DNA of 64,000 nucleotides from Anaerolineales bacterium (GCA_019454165.1 CP075367.1:379971-443970), one strand, 5' to 3'. Counted from the stretch's first letter, positions 52,380 through 62,359 are shown. The notes: generated by a model from the sequence alone, not told the origin. Numbers and translations are program-made.

Positions 52380-53666
52380 ATGCAACTTACACAACACACA
52401 CTGCCCAACGGCCTCAAAGTTCTGCTCAAGGAAATCCACACCGCCCCGCTCATCAGCCACTGGCTGTGGGTGCGCGCCGGTTCACGCGATGAGGGGCCGG
52501 GGCTGAGCGGCATCTCGCACTGGGTCGAGCACATGCAGTTCAAGGGCACGCCGCAGTTCCCGGCCGGCGAGCTGGACAAGACCATCTCCCGCGATGGCGG
52601 GTTTTGGAACGCGATGACCTACATCGATTGGACGGCGTACTACGAAACCATGCCGTCGGAGAAGATCGACCTGGCCCTGCGCCTGGAAGCGGATCGCTTT
52701 ATCAACAGCCAGTTTGACCCCAAAGAAGTCGACTCAGAGCGCACGGTCATCATGTCGGAGCGCCAGGGCAACGAGAACAGCCCCATGTTCCTGCTGGATG
52801 AGGATGTGCAGCAGGCCGCCTTCGACAAGCACCCGTACAAGCACGAGGTCATCGGCTACATGGCCGACCTGAAAACCATCACGCGGGATGACCTTTTCAA
52901 CCATTACAAGCACTTTTACGTGCCCGGCAACGCTGTTTTGGCGATCGCCGGCGACTTTGACACCCAGCGCATGCTGGCCCGCGTGGAGGAGCTGTACGCG
53001 GGCGTGCCGAGCGGCCCGGCACCGACGCGCATCGCCCAGGATGAGCCTGCGCCGGAGGAAGAGCGCCGCGTGGTGACCCAGGGGCCGGGCGAGACCGTGT
53101 TCGTGAAGGCGGCGTACCGCTCCCTGCGGGCGACCGACCCGGACTTCTTTGCCCTGACCGTGGCCGACAGCCTGCTGGCCGGCCCCAGCAACCTCAACCT
53201 GTTCAGCGGCGGCATTTCCAACAAGACCTCGCGCTTGTATCGCCGCCTGGTCGAGAAAGACCTGGCCGTGGGCGTGAGCGGCGGCTTGCAAGCCACGATC
53301 GACCCGTATCTGTATGACATCACCATCACGGTGCACCCCAACAGCAGCGCCGAGGCGGCGGTAGCCGCGCTGGACGATGAGATCAAGCGCCTGCAAGATA
53401 CGCCGCCCAAGATCGAAGAATTGCTGCGCGCCGTCAAGCAGGCCAAGGCCCTGTTCGCCTATGGCAGCGAAAGCATCACCAACCAGGCGTTCTGGATGGG
53501 CTTCGCCGAAGTGTTTGACCGCTATGCCTGGTTTGAAACGTACCTGGAACGCCTGGCGGCGGTGACGCCCGCGGATGTGCAGCGGGCTGCCCAGCAGTAC
53601 CTGCGGCCCGAACGGCGCGTGCTGGGCGTGTACCAGCCGGATGGCAGCCCTGCGGAGGAGGAATGA
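52380..53666 (+). CDS. M16 zinc peptidase, catalytic-type subunit
   Basis: 428 residues with the inverted zinc motif HWVEH (HxxEH, about 43-47) and a downstream Glu region SERTVIMSER of the pitrilysin/mitochondrial-processing-peptidase-like family. It degrades or processes peptides. ATG 52380 is preferred over the TTG at 52374. The adjacent second M16 gene overlaps it by 4 bp, so the two probably form a heterodimer. Confidence 0.93.
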   Translation: MQLTQHTLPNGLKVLLKEIHTAPLISHWLWVRAGSRDEGPGLSGISHWVEHMQFKGTPQFPAGELDKTISRDGGFWNAMTYIDWTAYYETMPSEKIDLALRLEADRFINSQFDPKEVDSERTVIMSERQGNENSPMFLLDEDVQQAAFDKHPYKHEVIGYMADLKTITRDDLFNHYKHFYVPGNAVLAIAGDFDTQRMLARVEELYAGVPSGPAPTRIAQDEPAPEEERRVVTQGPGETVFVKAAYRSLRATDPDFFALTVADSLLAGPSNLNLFSGGISNKTSRLYRRLVEKDLAVGVSGGLQATIDPYLYDITITVHPNSSAEAAVAALDDEIKRLQDTPPKIEELLRAVKQAKALFAYGSESITNQAFWMGFAEVFDRYAWFETYLERLAAVTPADVQRAAQQYLRPERRVLGVYQPDGSPAEEE

Positions 53667-54952
53667 TGACGCGGCGCGCATCCATCCCTGGGGCGGATGA
53701 CATCACCCGCGTGGAGCTGGGCAACGGCATCGTTGTGCTGGCGCGTGAGAACCCCAACTCCAAAGCGGTGACTTTGCGCGGCTCGCTGCTGGCGGGCGGT
53801 TTGCTGGACCCGGACGATAAGCTGGGCCTGGCCGACTTCACCGCTTCGATGCTGATGCGCGGCACGGCGGCGCGCGACTTCCAGAGTATTTACGACTCGC
53901 TCGAATCGATCGGGGCCAGTTTTGGCTTCAACAGCGGCACGCACACCACCGGCTTTGGCGGGCGCTCGCTGGCCGAAGACTTTGGCCTGCTGCTGCAACT
54001 GGCCCGCGAGGCGATCTATACCCCGACGTTTCCCGAAGAGCATGTGGAGAAAGTGCGCGCCCAGCTCATGACCGGGCTGGCCTTGCGTGCGCAAGACACG
54101 CGCGATATGGCTTCGCTGTTGTTCGATGAGATGGTGTATCGAAACCATCCGTACGCGCGCGCAGACGAAGGCCACCCGCATACCATCTCAGCCATTACGC
54201 GCGACGACCTGGTGAACTTCCACAAGAACAATTTTGGGCCGCGCGGCTTGGTGGTCGTGGTCGTGGGCGGCATCCCGGCCGCCGCTGCCGTAGAGCAGGT
54301 GCGGGCGGCTTTTGAAGACTGGCACAACCCGCAGCAGCCGGCCCAGGTGCAGTTGCCGCCCTGGCAGCCGCTGCCCGAGCGCGGCTACCGCCGCCTAGAT
54401 ATTGCCGGCAAGAGCCAGAGCGATCTGATGGTGGGCACCGGCGGCCCGCTGCGCAAAGACCCTGACTATATGGCGGCCTCGCTGGGTAACAACATTCTGG
54501 GCCGCTTTGGCCTGATGGGCCGCGTGGGTGACTCGGTGCGCGAGAAGGCCGGCCTGGCCTATTACGCCTACAGCAGCCTGGGCGGCGGCCTGGGGCCGGA
54601 TCCCTGGATCATAGCGGCGGGCGTGAACCCGGCCAATGAAGAGCAGGCGACTGAGCTGATCTTCAAAGAGGTCGAGCGCTTTACGACCGAACTGGTGACC
54701 GAAGAAGAGCTGAGTGACAGCAAATCCAACTATATTGGCAGCATGCCCATCTCGTTGGAGAGCAATGGCGGGGTGGCGGATGCGCTGATGAGCATTGAGC
54801 GCTTCGACCTGGGGATGGACTATTACCGCAAGTTCCCCGACGAGGTGAATGCGGTCACACGCGAACAGGTGCTGGCGGCCGCGGCCCGCTACCTGAAGCC
54901 GGAGCAGATGGCGGTAGCCGTGGCCGGGCCGCCGCGCACGGAGGCGGCGTGA
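53663..54952 (+). CDS. M16 peptidase-like protein lacking the zinc motif
   Basis: 429 residues of the M16 family. At the position of HxxEH it has FTASMLMRGTAA, so it cannot bind the catalytic zinc. The substrate-binding R/Y region of M16 partners is kept (SQSDLMVGTGGPLRKDPDY, KAGLAYYAYSS). This matches catalytically dead subunits that pair with an active M16 subunit, here the gene upstream. Confidence 0.92.
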   Translation: MMTRRASIPGADDITRVELGNGIVVLARENPNSKAVTLRGSLLAGGLLDPDDKLGLADFTASMLMRGTAARDFQSIYDSLESIGASFGFNSGTHTTGFGGRSLAEDFGLLLQLAREAIYTPTFPEEHVEKVRAQLMTGLALRAQDTRDMASLLFDEMVYRNHPYARADEGHPHTISAITRDDLVNFHKNNFGPRGLVVVVVGGIPAAAAVEQVRAAFEDWHNPQQPAQVQLPPWQPLPERGYRRLDIAGKSQSDLMVGTGGPLRKDPDYMAASLGNNILGRFGLMGRVGDSVREKAGLAYYAYSSLGGGLGPDPWIIAAGVNPANEEQATELIFKEVERFTTELVTEEELSDSKSNYIGSMPISLESNGGVADALMSIERFDLGMDYYRKFPDEVNAVTREQVLAAAARYLKPEQMAVAVAGPPRTEAA

Positions 54953-55311
54953 GCCTGCGCACCGGCGTCGACATGATCGAGGTGCACCGCCTGCGGGCCG
55001 CCATCGGGCGGCACGGCGAGCGCTTCCTCCGGCGCATCTACACCGCCCGCGAGCTGGAGCAGCTCAATGGCAACCTGCCCTCGCTGGCGGCGCGTTTCGC
55101 CGCCAAGGAGGCCGTGGCCAAGGCGCTGGGCACCGGCATCGGCGACCTGAGCTGGCTCGAGGTCGAGATCCTGCGTGGCGAGCGCAAGGAGCCGGTGCTG
55201 CAACTGCACGGGGCGGCCCAGACGCTGGCCGCGCAGCACGGCATCACAAGCTGGTCGATCAGTATCAGCCATACCCACGAGCACGCCATCGCCTTTGTCG
55301 TGGCGCTGTAA
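54949..55311 (+). CDS. acpS: Holo-[acyl-carrier-protein] synthase
   Basis: 120 residues; transfers 4'-phosphopantetheine from CoA to ACP. It has TGVDMIEVHRL (Mg-binding Asp) and RFAAKEAVAKALGTGI at about 48-63, followed by SISHTHEHAIAFV. This is a standard AcpS. The start is a GTG overlapping the M16 stop by 4 bp. Confidence 0.95.
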   Translation: MSLRTGVDMIEVHRLRAAIGRHGERFLRRIYTARELEQLNGNLPSLAARFAAKEAVAKALGTGIGDLSWLEVEILRGERKEPVLQLHGAAQTLAAQHGITSWSISISHTHEHAIAFVVAL

Positions 55312-55376
55312 CCCCCTAAACTCCACAGGCGTATAATTCCCGCTGGCTTCATTTTTGAGAGCCAGAGGAGTATTCA

Positions 55377-57890
55377 ATGGGAAAGATCTTGCGCATTCTT
55401 GGGTTGGGCCTGCTTGGCCTGGTCCTCCTTTTGGTGCTGGCGGTGGCGGTTTTGCTGCCCGGCCAGATCAAAGCTTCATATCCTCAAATTGACGGTGAAA
55501 TCCAAGTGCCCGGCTTGCAGGGCGAAGTGGAGGTCATTCGGGATGAGAATGGCATCCCGCACATCTATGCCAGCAATGAGCATGACCTGTTCTTTGCCCA
55601 GGGTTATGTGCACGCCCAGGACCGCTTCTGGCAGATGGACTTTCAGCGCCACACCAGCCGCGGCCGCCTGTCTGAGTTGATGGGCAGCAATACCGTGGAC
55701 ATTGACCAGTTCCTGCGCACCATGGGCTGGGAGCGCGTGGCGCGGGCCGAGCTGGAGCTGATGGACGAGCAAAGCATGGCGATGCTCGAGGCGTATTCGG
55801 CCGGCGTGAACGCCTACATGGCGGATCGCAGCGGCACGGAGCTGAGCCTGGAGTACTTGTTCCTCAAGATCCTCAACAGCAACTACACTCCGCGCCCGTG
55901 GGAGCCGCTGGATACAGTGAGCTGGGCCAAGGCGATGGCCTGGGACCTGCGCGACAACATGGACACCGAGATCGAGCGCGCCATTCTGCTCAAGACCTTG
56001 TCTGAGCAGCAGATCAACGAGCTGTACCCGGCCTATCCTGAAGACATGCCGGTGATCGTGCCCGATTTTGAGCTGAGCGAAGAATCGATCAGCGTGCAGC
56101 AACTAACGCCTCACGGCGCTGAAGTGTCTGCACTGATGGAAACCCTGAGCAGCCGCGTGGCCGCCCTGGATGCCCTGCTGGACAGCGACCCGAATGCTGA
56201 CCTGGGTTCCAACAGCTGGGTCGTCTCAGGTGAGCTGACCGCCAGCGGCATGCCGCTGTTCGCCAATGACCCGCACCTGGGCCAGAGCGCTCCTTCCATC
56301 TGGTATCAGGTGGGCTTGCACTGTGAGCCGGTGGGGCCGGATTGCAATTACAACGCGGCGGGCGTGTCCTTTGTGGGTGCGCCGGGCGTAGTGCTTGGCC
56401 ACAACGACCGCATCGCCTGGGGCTTCACCAATGTGGGGCCGGATGTGATGGACCTGTACGTCGTGCTGGTGAACCCGGACAACCCGTTCCAGTATGAAAT
56501 GAACGGCCAATGGGTTGACATGCAGGTGGTGACCGAAGAGATCGTGGTGGCCGGCGGCGAGACCATCGAGATGCCGGTGCGCATCACGCAGTTCGGGCCT
56601 ATCGTTTCGGACACCTACGGAAGTCTGACTGACTTCGACGAGACCTCGGGCTTGAACCTGCCCGAGAACTACGCCGTGGCCTTGAGCTGGACGGCACTGC
56701 AGCCGGGTACCACGCTGCAGTCTCTGTTCAAGCTCAACCGAGCCCAGAACTTCGAAGAGTTCCGTGAGGCGGCGCGTGAGTTTGTGGTGCCCTCGCAGAA
56801 CCTGCTGTATGCGGATGTGGACGGCAACATAGGCTATCAGATGCCCGGCTACATCCCGCTGCGAGCCGCTGGCGATGGCCGCTTCCCGGCTCCGGGTTGG
56901 ACCGACCAGTTCGGCTGGGTCGGCTACATTCCGTTCGAGCACCTGCCGTACGACTACAACCCGGCTTCGGGCTACATTGTGACCGCCAACAATGCGGTGG
57001 TGGGCGCAGAGTACCCTTACCGGATCGCGGATGTGTGGGATTACGGCTACCGCGCCCAGCGCATTGTGGACATGATCGAGAATGCCCCCGGCCCCATCGA
57101 TGTCGCCTACTATCAGGAGATGCTGGGCGACAACATGAACCTGGGCGCCCTGCCGGTGGCAGACGCCCTGGTGGCGCTGGACTATGGGGATGCGCGCTTG
57201 AACGAGCTGCGCGACCTGCTGGCCCAGTGGGACGGCCGCAATGACAAGGAATCGGCCGGCGCAGCGTTGTTCGTGCCGGTGTGGAAGCACCTCCTGGCCC
57301 AGACCTTCAACGATGACCTGCCTGAGGACGCCTGGCCGAACGCCGGCGGCGGCAGCGGTTGGTACACCGTGATGGAGACCTTGCTGGCGCAGCCTGACAG
57401 CGCCTGGTGGGATGACCGCGCCACGGCCGATGTGGTGGAGACGCGTGACGACATTCTGGCGCGCGCCTTTGCCGCCGGTGTGGATGAAGTGGAAGACAAG
57501 CTGGGCAAAGATGAGAGCCAGTGGGCCTGGGGTGACCTGCACACCATCACTTTTGAGCACGGCGTGATGAGCAGCTTCCCGCTGATCGACCGCTTGTTCA
57601 ACCCTGGCCCGTATCGTCTGTCGGGTGGCAATTCCATCGTGAATGCCACCGGCTGGGGCGGCAGCCCGGACTACGACACCAGCACGATCCCCTCCAAGCG
57701 CACCCTGTTCGATCTGAGTGATTGGCAGAATGGCTTGCAGATCATCTCGCTGGGCCAGTCTGGCCATGTGAACCACGAGCACTATGCGGACCTGGCGCCG
57801 CTGTGGGCGGATATCGAGTTCATCCCGCTGCACTGGGAGCGTGACGCCATCGTGGCCGCGGCCGAAGGACGCCTGCTGCTGAAGCCGTAA
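55377..57890 (+). CDS. Penicillin-acylase-family amidase (exported Ntn hydrolase)
   Basis: 837 residues. An N-terminal hydrophobic signal/anchor (about 5-30) is followed by the alpha domain, then GSNSWVVSG with the Ser278 nucleophile exposed by self-cleavage, and the long beta chain. The family hydrolyses penicillins, acyl-homoserine lactones or other N-acyl amides; the substrate is not predictable. A TATAAT box near 55334 and GAGGAG before the ATG give a conventional leader. A terminator follows. Confidence 0.93.
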   Translation: MGKILRILGLGLLGLVLLLVLAVAVLLPGQIKASYPQIDGEIQVPGLQGEVEVIRDENGIPHIYASNEHDLFFAQGYVHAQDRFWQMDFQRHTSRGRLSELMGSNTVDIDQFLRTMGWERVARAELELMDEQSMAMLEAYSAGVNAYMADRSGTELSLEYLFLKILNSNYTPRPWEPLDTVSWAKAMAWDLRDNMDTEIERAILLKTLSEQQINELYPAYPEDMPVIVPDFELSEESISVQQLTPHGAEVSALMETLSSRVAALDALLDSDPNADLGSNSWVVSGELTASGMPLFANDPHLGQSAPSIWYQVGLHCEPVGPDCNYNAAGVSFVGAPGVVLGHNDRIAWGFTNVGPDVMDLYVVLVNPDNPFQYEMNGQWVDMQVVTEEIVVAGGETIEMPVRITQFGPIVSDTYGSLTDFDETSGLNLPENYAVALSWTALQPGTTLQSLFKLNRAQNFEEFREAAREFVVPSQNLLYADVDGNIGYQMPGYIPLRAAGDGRFPAPGWTDQFGWVGYIPFEHLPYDYNPASGYIVTANNAVVGAEYPYRIADVWDYGYRAQRIVDMIENAPGPIDVAYYQEMLGDNMNLGALPVADALVALDYGDARLNELRDLLAQWDGRNDKESAGAALFVPVWKHLLAQTFNDDLPEDAWPNAGGGSGWYTVMETLLAQPDSAWWDDRATADVVETRDDILARAFAAGVDEVEDKLGKDESQWAWGDLHTITFEHGVMSSFPLIDRLFNPGPYRLSGGNSIVNATGWGGSPDYDTSTIPSKRTLFDLSDWQNGLQIISLGQSGHVNHEHYADLAPLWADIEFIPLHWERDAIVAAAEGRLLLKP

Positions 57891-57905
57891 GGCCACTAGT
57901 GTAAG

Positions 57906-57943
57906 AAAAAGGCCAGGCAGGAATATTCTTGCCTGGCCTTTTT
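57906..57943 (+). terminator. Intrinsic terminator
   Basis: AAAAAGGCCAGGCA (57906-57919) pairs with its full complement (57930-57943) around a 10-nt loop. It ends the acylase gene. Confidence 0.93.
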
Positions 57944-57987
57944 GGTTAGTTTCCACATAGCCGAGTTACGATAAGATACCGCTTATC

Positions 57988-59883
57988 GTGAAGCGTAAAC
58001 CCAGGATCTTGTTCGTTTTGCTGTGCGTTGCTGTGTTAGCGTTGCAACTCAGCCAGCTTGCCGCGCGCTTTTTGCCTGTTGCCGCACAGATACGTCAGGA
58101 TATTGGCAAGTCATCGGCCTGGCGTGGGGCCAACTTTGCCTTTGGCCGGGAAGCGGCTGCCTATCTGGAGTTTGTAAATCGCTCCGTTCCAGTAGATGTT
58201 CCGATCCTGTTGGGCAACCCCGCCGGGCCGGAGTATTTGGCCCGGCCTGTGGATGCGCAGATCTTTCTGTTTCCGCATCATGTATATAACTGTGTAAGTG
58301 ACCAGTATCCGCGTTGCGTGACGGAAGACGCACTGCAAGCGGCGTTGATAACAGACGCAGAGACCGCCGCCCTGGTGCAGGACTCGCCGGCATACGGAGC
58401 GCATACAGATGATCTTGGATTGCTGTTCAGTGGGGAAGCGCCGGGAGTTCAACACTCCACCTGGCGAGACTATTCCAGCGCCGCAGAATTTCTATTCGGT
58501 TACGTTCCCCCCTTGCTCCTGGCGTTGGCGATCGTGGCGCCGGCCATCTTGCTTGCCGCGTTCGGTCTCCCGAAACTGAACGCGCCCCTGCACATTGGAA
58601 CCGGCATTGTCGTTGGCTTTGGCGTGCACTCATTATTAGTATTCCTTGGCTTGCAATTCACCGCGGGAGTAATATCTGGGGGCCTGGTCATTGCCTGTGT
58701 GGTGTTGCCGTGGATATTGGTCGTACTTCTGCGTCGCCCGCTGCTGGCCTTGAATTGGCGGACATGGCTCGATCTGCCGAGGTATTGGCCTATCTATCTG
58801 ACCGTAGTCTGTTTTTGGGGGATAGCCGCTTTTATTGGCACAGGCACCGCCTACTCATACGTTGACGAGTACTTGTTGTGGGCGGCGAAAAGCTACGGCA
58901 TTGTGGCCGAGGGGCTGAAAACAGGGCTCAGTGGTTGGGGCACCTTCACCACCCGCTACCCACTCAACATCTTTTTGAACATCGCCGGCTTTGCCAGCCT
59001 TTTTGGCGATCGCCTGCCCGAATCGAAATTGATCTTCCCCGTGCTGTATGCTGCCATGCTGCTTATGATGGGCGGCTGGATTCAGCAAAGAGGCGGGCGT
59101 ACCTGGGCCTGGGTGGGCGTCTTGATCCTCGCCAGTTCTCCGCTGCTATTCTTTCATGCCACCCTTGGGTATGCCAATCTGGCCCTCTCTGTGTATTCAA
59201 TAGGCGCGTTGGTGATCGGCCTGTCCAGAACGAAGGGGTCGCCGCTGTGGGCAGGCATCCTTTTGGTCCTGGCTGCCTGGACGCGGCCAGAGGGTTTAAC
59301 GATCAGCGCCATGCTGGGATTTCTGCTGTTCGTGTCCTATTGGCGCCTTGATAAAGACAAGAAAGCTCATACATTCCTTGCGATCGCCCTCCCATTGACC
59401 TTGTTTGTACTGGCTTGGTCATTGGTGGCTCCGCGGCTATATGCAGATGCAGGATTCGCGGAGGGATTATTTACGGGCAACCTGGGCAGCCTGCTGAGTG
59501 GGCACATCAATTGGAATGAGTTGGTTTTCACCATTCGGTGGCTTTTTGTTTACCTTTTTTCGCTGCAACCCATTGCCTGGGGCGGTTTAGCTTTGTTTCT
59601 TGTGCTAGCCGCTGCGGGGGCGCTGATCATGCGAGCTTACCCGGATGCGACTGAGCTCGCCCTGCTGGTGGCTGGCGTTGGTGTGCTGGCGATCATTGCC
59701 GGCGGCTATTTCATGACATCTTACGCTTCAGACGGGCAGGATGTTAGTTGGTGGGTGCTGACCGGGATGGATCGCATGATCATGCCTGGCGTGGTCATGC
59801 TGTGGGCGGCCGCGTTTACAGGCAGCCTGCGCATTTTTGGTCTGGCAGAACCAGGTGAACCTCGCGAAACTCTGAGTAGTTAA
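57988..59883 (+). CDS. Large membrane protein, GT-C-like
   Basis: 631 residues with about fourteen hydrophobic segments. One extracytoplasmic segment follows helix 1 (about 30-165), and TAYSYVDEYLLWAAKSYGIVAEGLKTG carries acidic residues like a GT-C loop. It resembles the GT-C-type proteins of the glycan locus in layout but stands alone. The GTG start lies inside an inverted repeat (57968-57975 with 57982-57989). Its stop overlaps the convergent PrsW gene by 4 bp. The assignment is tentative. Confidence 0.68.
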   Translation: MKRKPRILFVLLCVAVLALQLSQLAARFLPVAAQIRQDIGKSSAWRGANFAFGREAAAYLEFVNRSVPVDVPILLGNPAGPEYLARPVDAQIFLFPHHVYNCVSDQYPRCVTEDALQAALITDAETAALVQDSPAYGAHTDDLGLLFSGEAPGVQHSTWRDYSSAAEFLFGYVPPLLLALAIVAPAILLAAFGLPKLNAPLHIGTGIVVGFGVHSLLVFLGLQFTAGVISGGLVIACVVLPWILVVLLRRPLLALNWRTWLDLPRYWPIYLTVVCFWGIAAFIGTGTAYSYVDEYLLWAAKSYGIVAEGLKTGLSGWGTFTTRYPLNIFLNIAGFASLFGDRLPESKLIFPVLYAAMLLMMGGWIQQRGGRTWAWVGVLILASSPLLFFHATLGYANLALSVYSIGALVIGLSRTKGSPLWAGILLVLAAWTRPEGLTISAMLGFLLFVSYWRLDKDKKAHTFLAIALPLTLFVLAWSLVAPRLYADAGFAEGLFTGNLGSLLSGHINWNELVFTIRWLFVYLFSLQPIAWGGLALFLVLAAAGALIMRAYPDATELALLVAGVGVLAIIAGGYFMTSYASDGQDVSWWVLTGMDRMIMPGVVMLWAAAFTGSLRIFGLAEPGEPRETLSS

Positions 59884-61076
59884 GTAGCCTGGCTGCGTCT
59901 TGGTAAGGCGGCAGGACGCAACTGCCTGTTCATCGAGATGATGATGCCCACCGAGGTGAGCGTGATCATAAGCAGAACCGCCCAGGCTGCCAGCTCGCGT
60001 CCTTGAAGCAAGGCGGGCGTGAGGCTTTGCAGCACCACGATGCCATTCCACAAACCGTGCAGCAGGATGTTGAAGCTGTAGACCAGGAAGACGTTCAGCG
60101 CCTTGGCTTCGTTCTTGGCGCGGGCGATCGCCCAGCCCATCAGCCCGGCGGTGGCGATGTGGAAGGCGGTGGCGCCGAAGCGCACGGTGGTGGTGCTGGC
60201 CCACTCCAGGATGCTGGCGGAGAACAGATTCTCCATCAGCGCGAAACCGGCGCCGCCCAGCAGGCCGATGGCGAAGCCCTGGGCGTTGGTGATGGGCCGG
60301 CGCCAGATCAGGATCCACAGAGCGATGGGCTTGAACAGCTCTTCGATCAATGGGGTGAAGAGGGATAGATCCAGCAGCAACAAGCCAAGGATGAACGGAT
60401 CGTTGAGGAAATCATGCAGGAGCGCCAGCATTTGCTCGCCGTCTTGCAGATTAGGTAATACCGCCTCGATGTGCGGGATCTGGTTGGCGAGAAAGGGCGT
60501 GTTGAGCACGTAGATCGTGCCAATGATCAGCAGGCCGAGGCCCACGATGAGCTCAAGGATGATGGCGACCAGGGGCGCGGCGGTGAGCCCGCTGGCGAAC
60601 GCGCCCCAGGTGAGCCGGGGGCCGCCGAGCTTAAGGCCGCGCAACCCCAGCCAGGCCAGGCCGCCGACTGAAAGAGAGGCGGCCAGGATGTGCACGGGCG
60701 GCAGCACGATGTGAAGTTCGGCTTGCAGCAGCCAGCTGCCCGCCAGGATGGCGAGCGGCAGGACGACGAAGGCCAGCACCGCCACGCGGTTATCCAGCTT
60801 GAGGCGCGGCAGCGGCTTGTTGAAAAGATGGGCCAGGCTCAGCACGGCGGAGGGCAGCAGCAGCAAACCGGCCCAGATGGCGGCGGCCGAAGTGAGCAAG
60901 ACATCCCAGTCAGGGCGGGCGGCGGTCTCGAACAGAGGTTGCAGGGCTACATAGGCCAGCGAACTCAGACCGATGCTGAGAAAGCCGGCTGCGCCGAAGC
61001 TGCTGCCGAGGAATTGCAGCCACGAGACCCAGTTGAAGCGCGGTTTGGCCGGCCGAGTGGTTGCAGGGCGGCTCAT
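59880..61076 (-). CDS. PrsW-family intramembrane metalloprotease
   Basis: 398 residues, about ten helices. The PrsW motifs are visible: FTPLIEELFKPIALW (EExxK), GFALMENLFS, TAFHIATAGLMGWAIARAK and ILLHGLWNG, which supply Glu and His zinc ligands. PrsW proteases cut membrane proteins such as anti-sigma factors. The gene overlaps the stop of the DsbA-cyclophilin gene by 4 bp (ATGA), so the two are translated together. Confidence 0.9.
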   Translation of the reverse strand: MSRPATTRPAKPRFNWVSWLQFLGSSFGAAGFLSIGLSSLAYVALQPLFETAARPDWDVLLTSAAAIWAGLLLLPSAVLSLAHLFNKPLPRLKLDNRVAVLAFVVLPLAILAGSWLLQAELHIVLPPVHILAASLSVGGLAWLGLRGLKLGGPRLTWGAFASGLTAAPLVAIILELIVGLGLLIIGTIYVLNTPFLANQIPHIEAVLPNLQDGEQMLALLHDFLNDPFILGLLLLDLSLFTPLIEELFKPIALWILIWRRPITNAQGFAIGLLGGAGFALMENLFSASILEWASTTTVRFGATAFHIATAGLMGWAIARAKNEAKALNVFLVYSFNILLHGLWNGIVVLQSLTPALLQGRELAAWAVLLMITLTSVGIIISMNRQLRPAALPRRSQAT

Positions 61077-62338
61077 TGCTCCTCGATGGTGATGTTGAGG
61101 ATCTGGTCGCCGGACGGCAGGCCGAGGGCTTGCGAGGGGTCACGCGCCGTGAGGGCTTCGACCACGTTCATGCCCTGGATGACCTGCCCGAAGATGGAGT
61201 AGCCCCCGTTGAGGTGTCCGGCGGGGCCGTAGGTGATAAAGAATTGACTGCCGTTGGAGGTTGGGCCAGAATTCGCCATGGCCAGCAAACCGGCCCGGTC
61301 GAACTGCAGACCTGGGCTGGTCTCGATGGCGAAGGCGTAGCCCGGCCCGCCGTAGCCCGTGCCGCTGGGGTCGCCCGCCTGGGCCACGAAGCCGGGCAGC
61401 ACGCGGTGGAAGGTGACATTCTCGAACCAGCCTTGCTGGGCCAGGAAGATGAAGCTGTTCACGGCGAAGGGCGCTACTTCAGGAAACAACTCGACCACGA
61501 TGTTGCCGCGCTCGGTGGCGATGGTGGCGGTGTAGCTGACGCCAGGCTCCAGCTGCATGTCAGGGCAGCGGTTGAACTGGCGCTCGGCCAGCAGCTTGAG
61601 GCGCAGAATGATGTCGAGGCTGTCGAAATCGATCGGGCCGCCGTACGGACCCTCGTTGGTGATCACGAAGGGTAGCGTGCCGAGCGCCTGGGCCTGGCCT
61701 TGATCCCAGGCGGCTTGGGCCAGCCCGGCCAACTCATCACTTTCCAGGGCTGCGGCAAAGGCAGTGCGGTCGATGCCCAGAGTCGTCGCTTGCTGCATCA
61801 GCCAATCGTCAAAGTCGCCGGCGCTCAGGTTGGTCCACTCAGCTTGCTGGCTATAGAGCACATCGTACATTTCCCAGAACATGCCTTGCTGGCCGGCGGC
61901 CTCGGCGGCGACCACCGCTCGCGCAGCTTTGTCATTCAGGGGCTGCTCGGGCGTGCCGATGAGCGGGTAGTGGCGGTAGATGAGGCGAATATCGTCCGGG
62001 TATTGGACTTGCAAGCGGTTCAGCGTTTCGGCGAACTCGGCGCAGGCAGGGCATTGGAAATCGCTGTAGACCAGCAGAACGATAGGCGCGTCGTGTGGAC
62101 CGCGGGCCCAGTCCGCATCGCTGATGGCAGCGAACGGCATGCGGTTGAAATAGGTCACATCCCGCGGGGCGCTGATGGAGGTGCACTGCATGGCTGGGTA
62201 GTCGCCTTCGGCGGCGCCTGCGGCGGCGCCGGTGGGCTGGCTGGCCTGCTGTATTGGCGGCGTGGCGGCGGGTGCGCTGCCACAGGCGGCCAGCAGCAGA
62301 GCGAATGCAGTGCAAACGAGGATGAGGCGAGAGGGCAT
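61073..62338 (-). CDS. Lipoprotein: DsbA-like thioredoxin domain fused to cyclophilin PPIase
   Basis: 421 residues. A lipoprotein signal ends in LLAAC (Cys19). A DsbA-type thioredoxin domain follows with the CPAC active site (Cys96, Cys99; residues about 75-265). A cyclophilin prolyl isomerase occupies about 275-420 (VTFHRVLPGFVAQAGDP, GSQFFITYGP). One anchored extracytoplasmic protein thus combines disulfide and prolyl folding activities. It is co-translated with a PrsW protease, suggesting an envelope folding and quality-control unit. Confidence 0.93.
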   Translation of the reverse strand: MPSRLILVCTAFALLLAACGSAPAATPPIQQASQPTGAAAGAAEGDYPAMQCTSISAPRDVTYFNRMPFAAISDADWARGPHDAPIVLLVYSDFQCPACAEFAETLNRLQVQYPDDIRLIYRHYPLIGTPEQPLNDKAARAVVAAEAAGQQGMFWEMYDVLYSQQAEWTNLSAGDFDDWLMQQATTLGIDRTAFAAALESDELAGLAQAAWDQGQAQALGTLPFVITNEGPYGGPIDFDSLDIILRLKLLAERQFNRCPDMQLEPGVSYTATIATERGNIVVELFPEVAPFAVNSFIFLAQQGWFENVTFHRVLPGFVAQAGDPSGTGYGGPGYAFAIETSPGLQFDRAGLLAMANSGPTSNGSQFFITYGPAGHLNGGYSIFGQVIQGMNVVEALTARDPSQALGLPSGDQILNITIEEQ

Positions 62339-62359
62339 GGGCGGATTCTACCAGTGGGC

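Noticed and set aside
56226-57956. 576-codon open frame antisense to the acylase gene
   Set aside because: It overlaps the catalytic beta chain and the terminator, and has no start signals or motifs.
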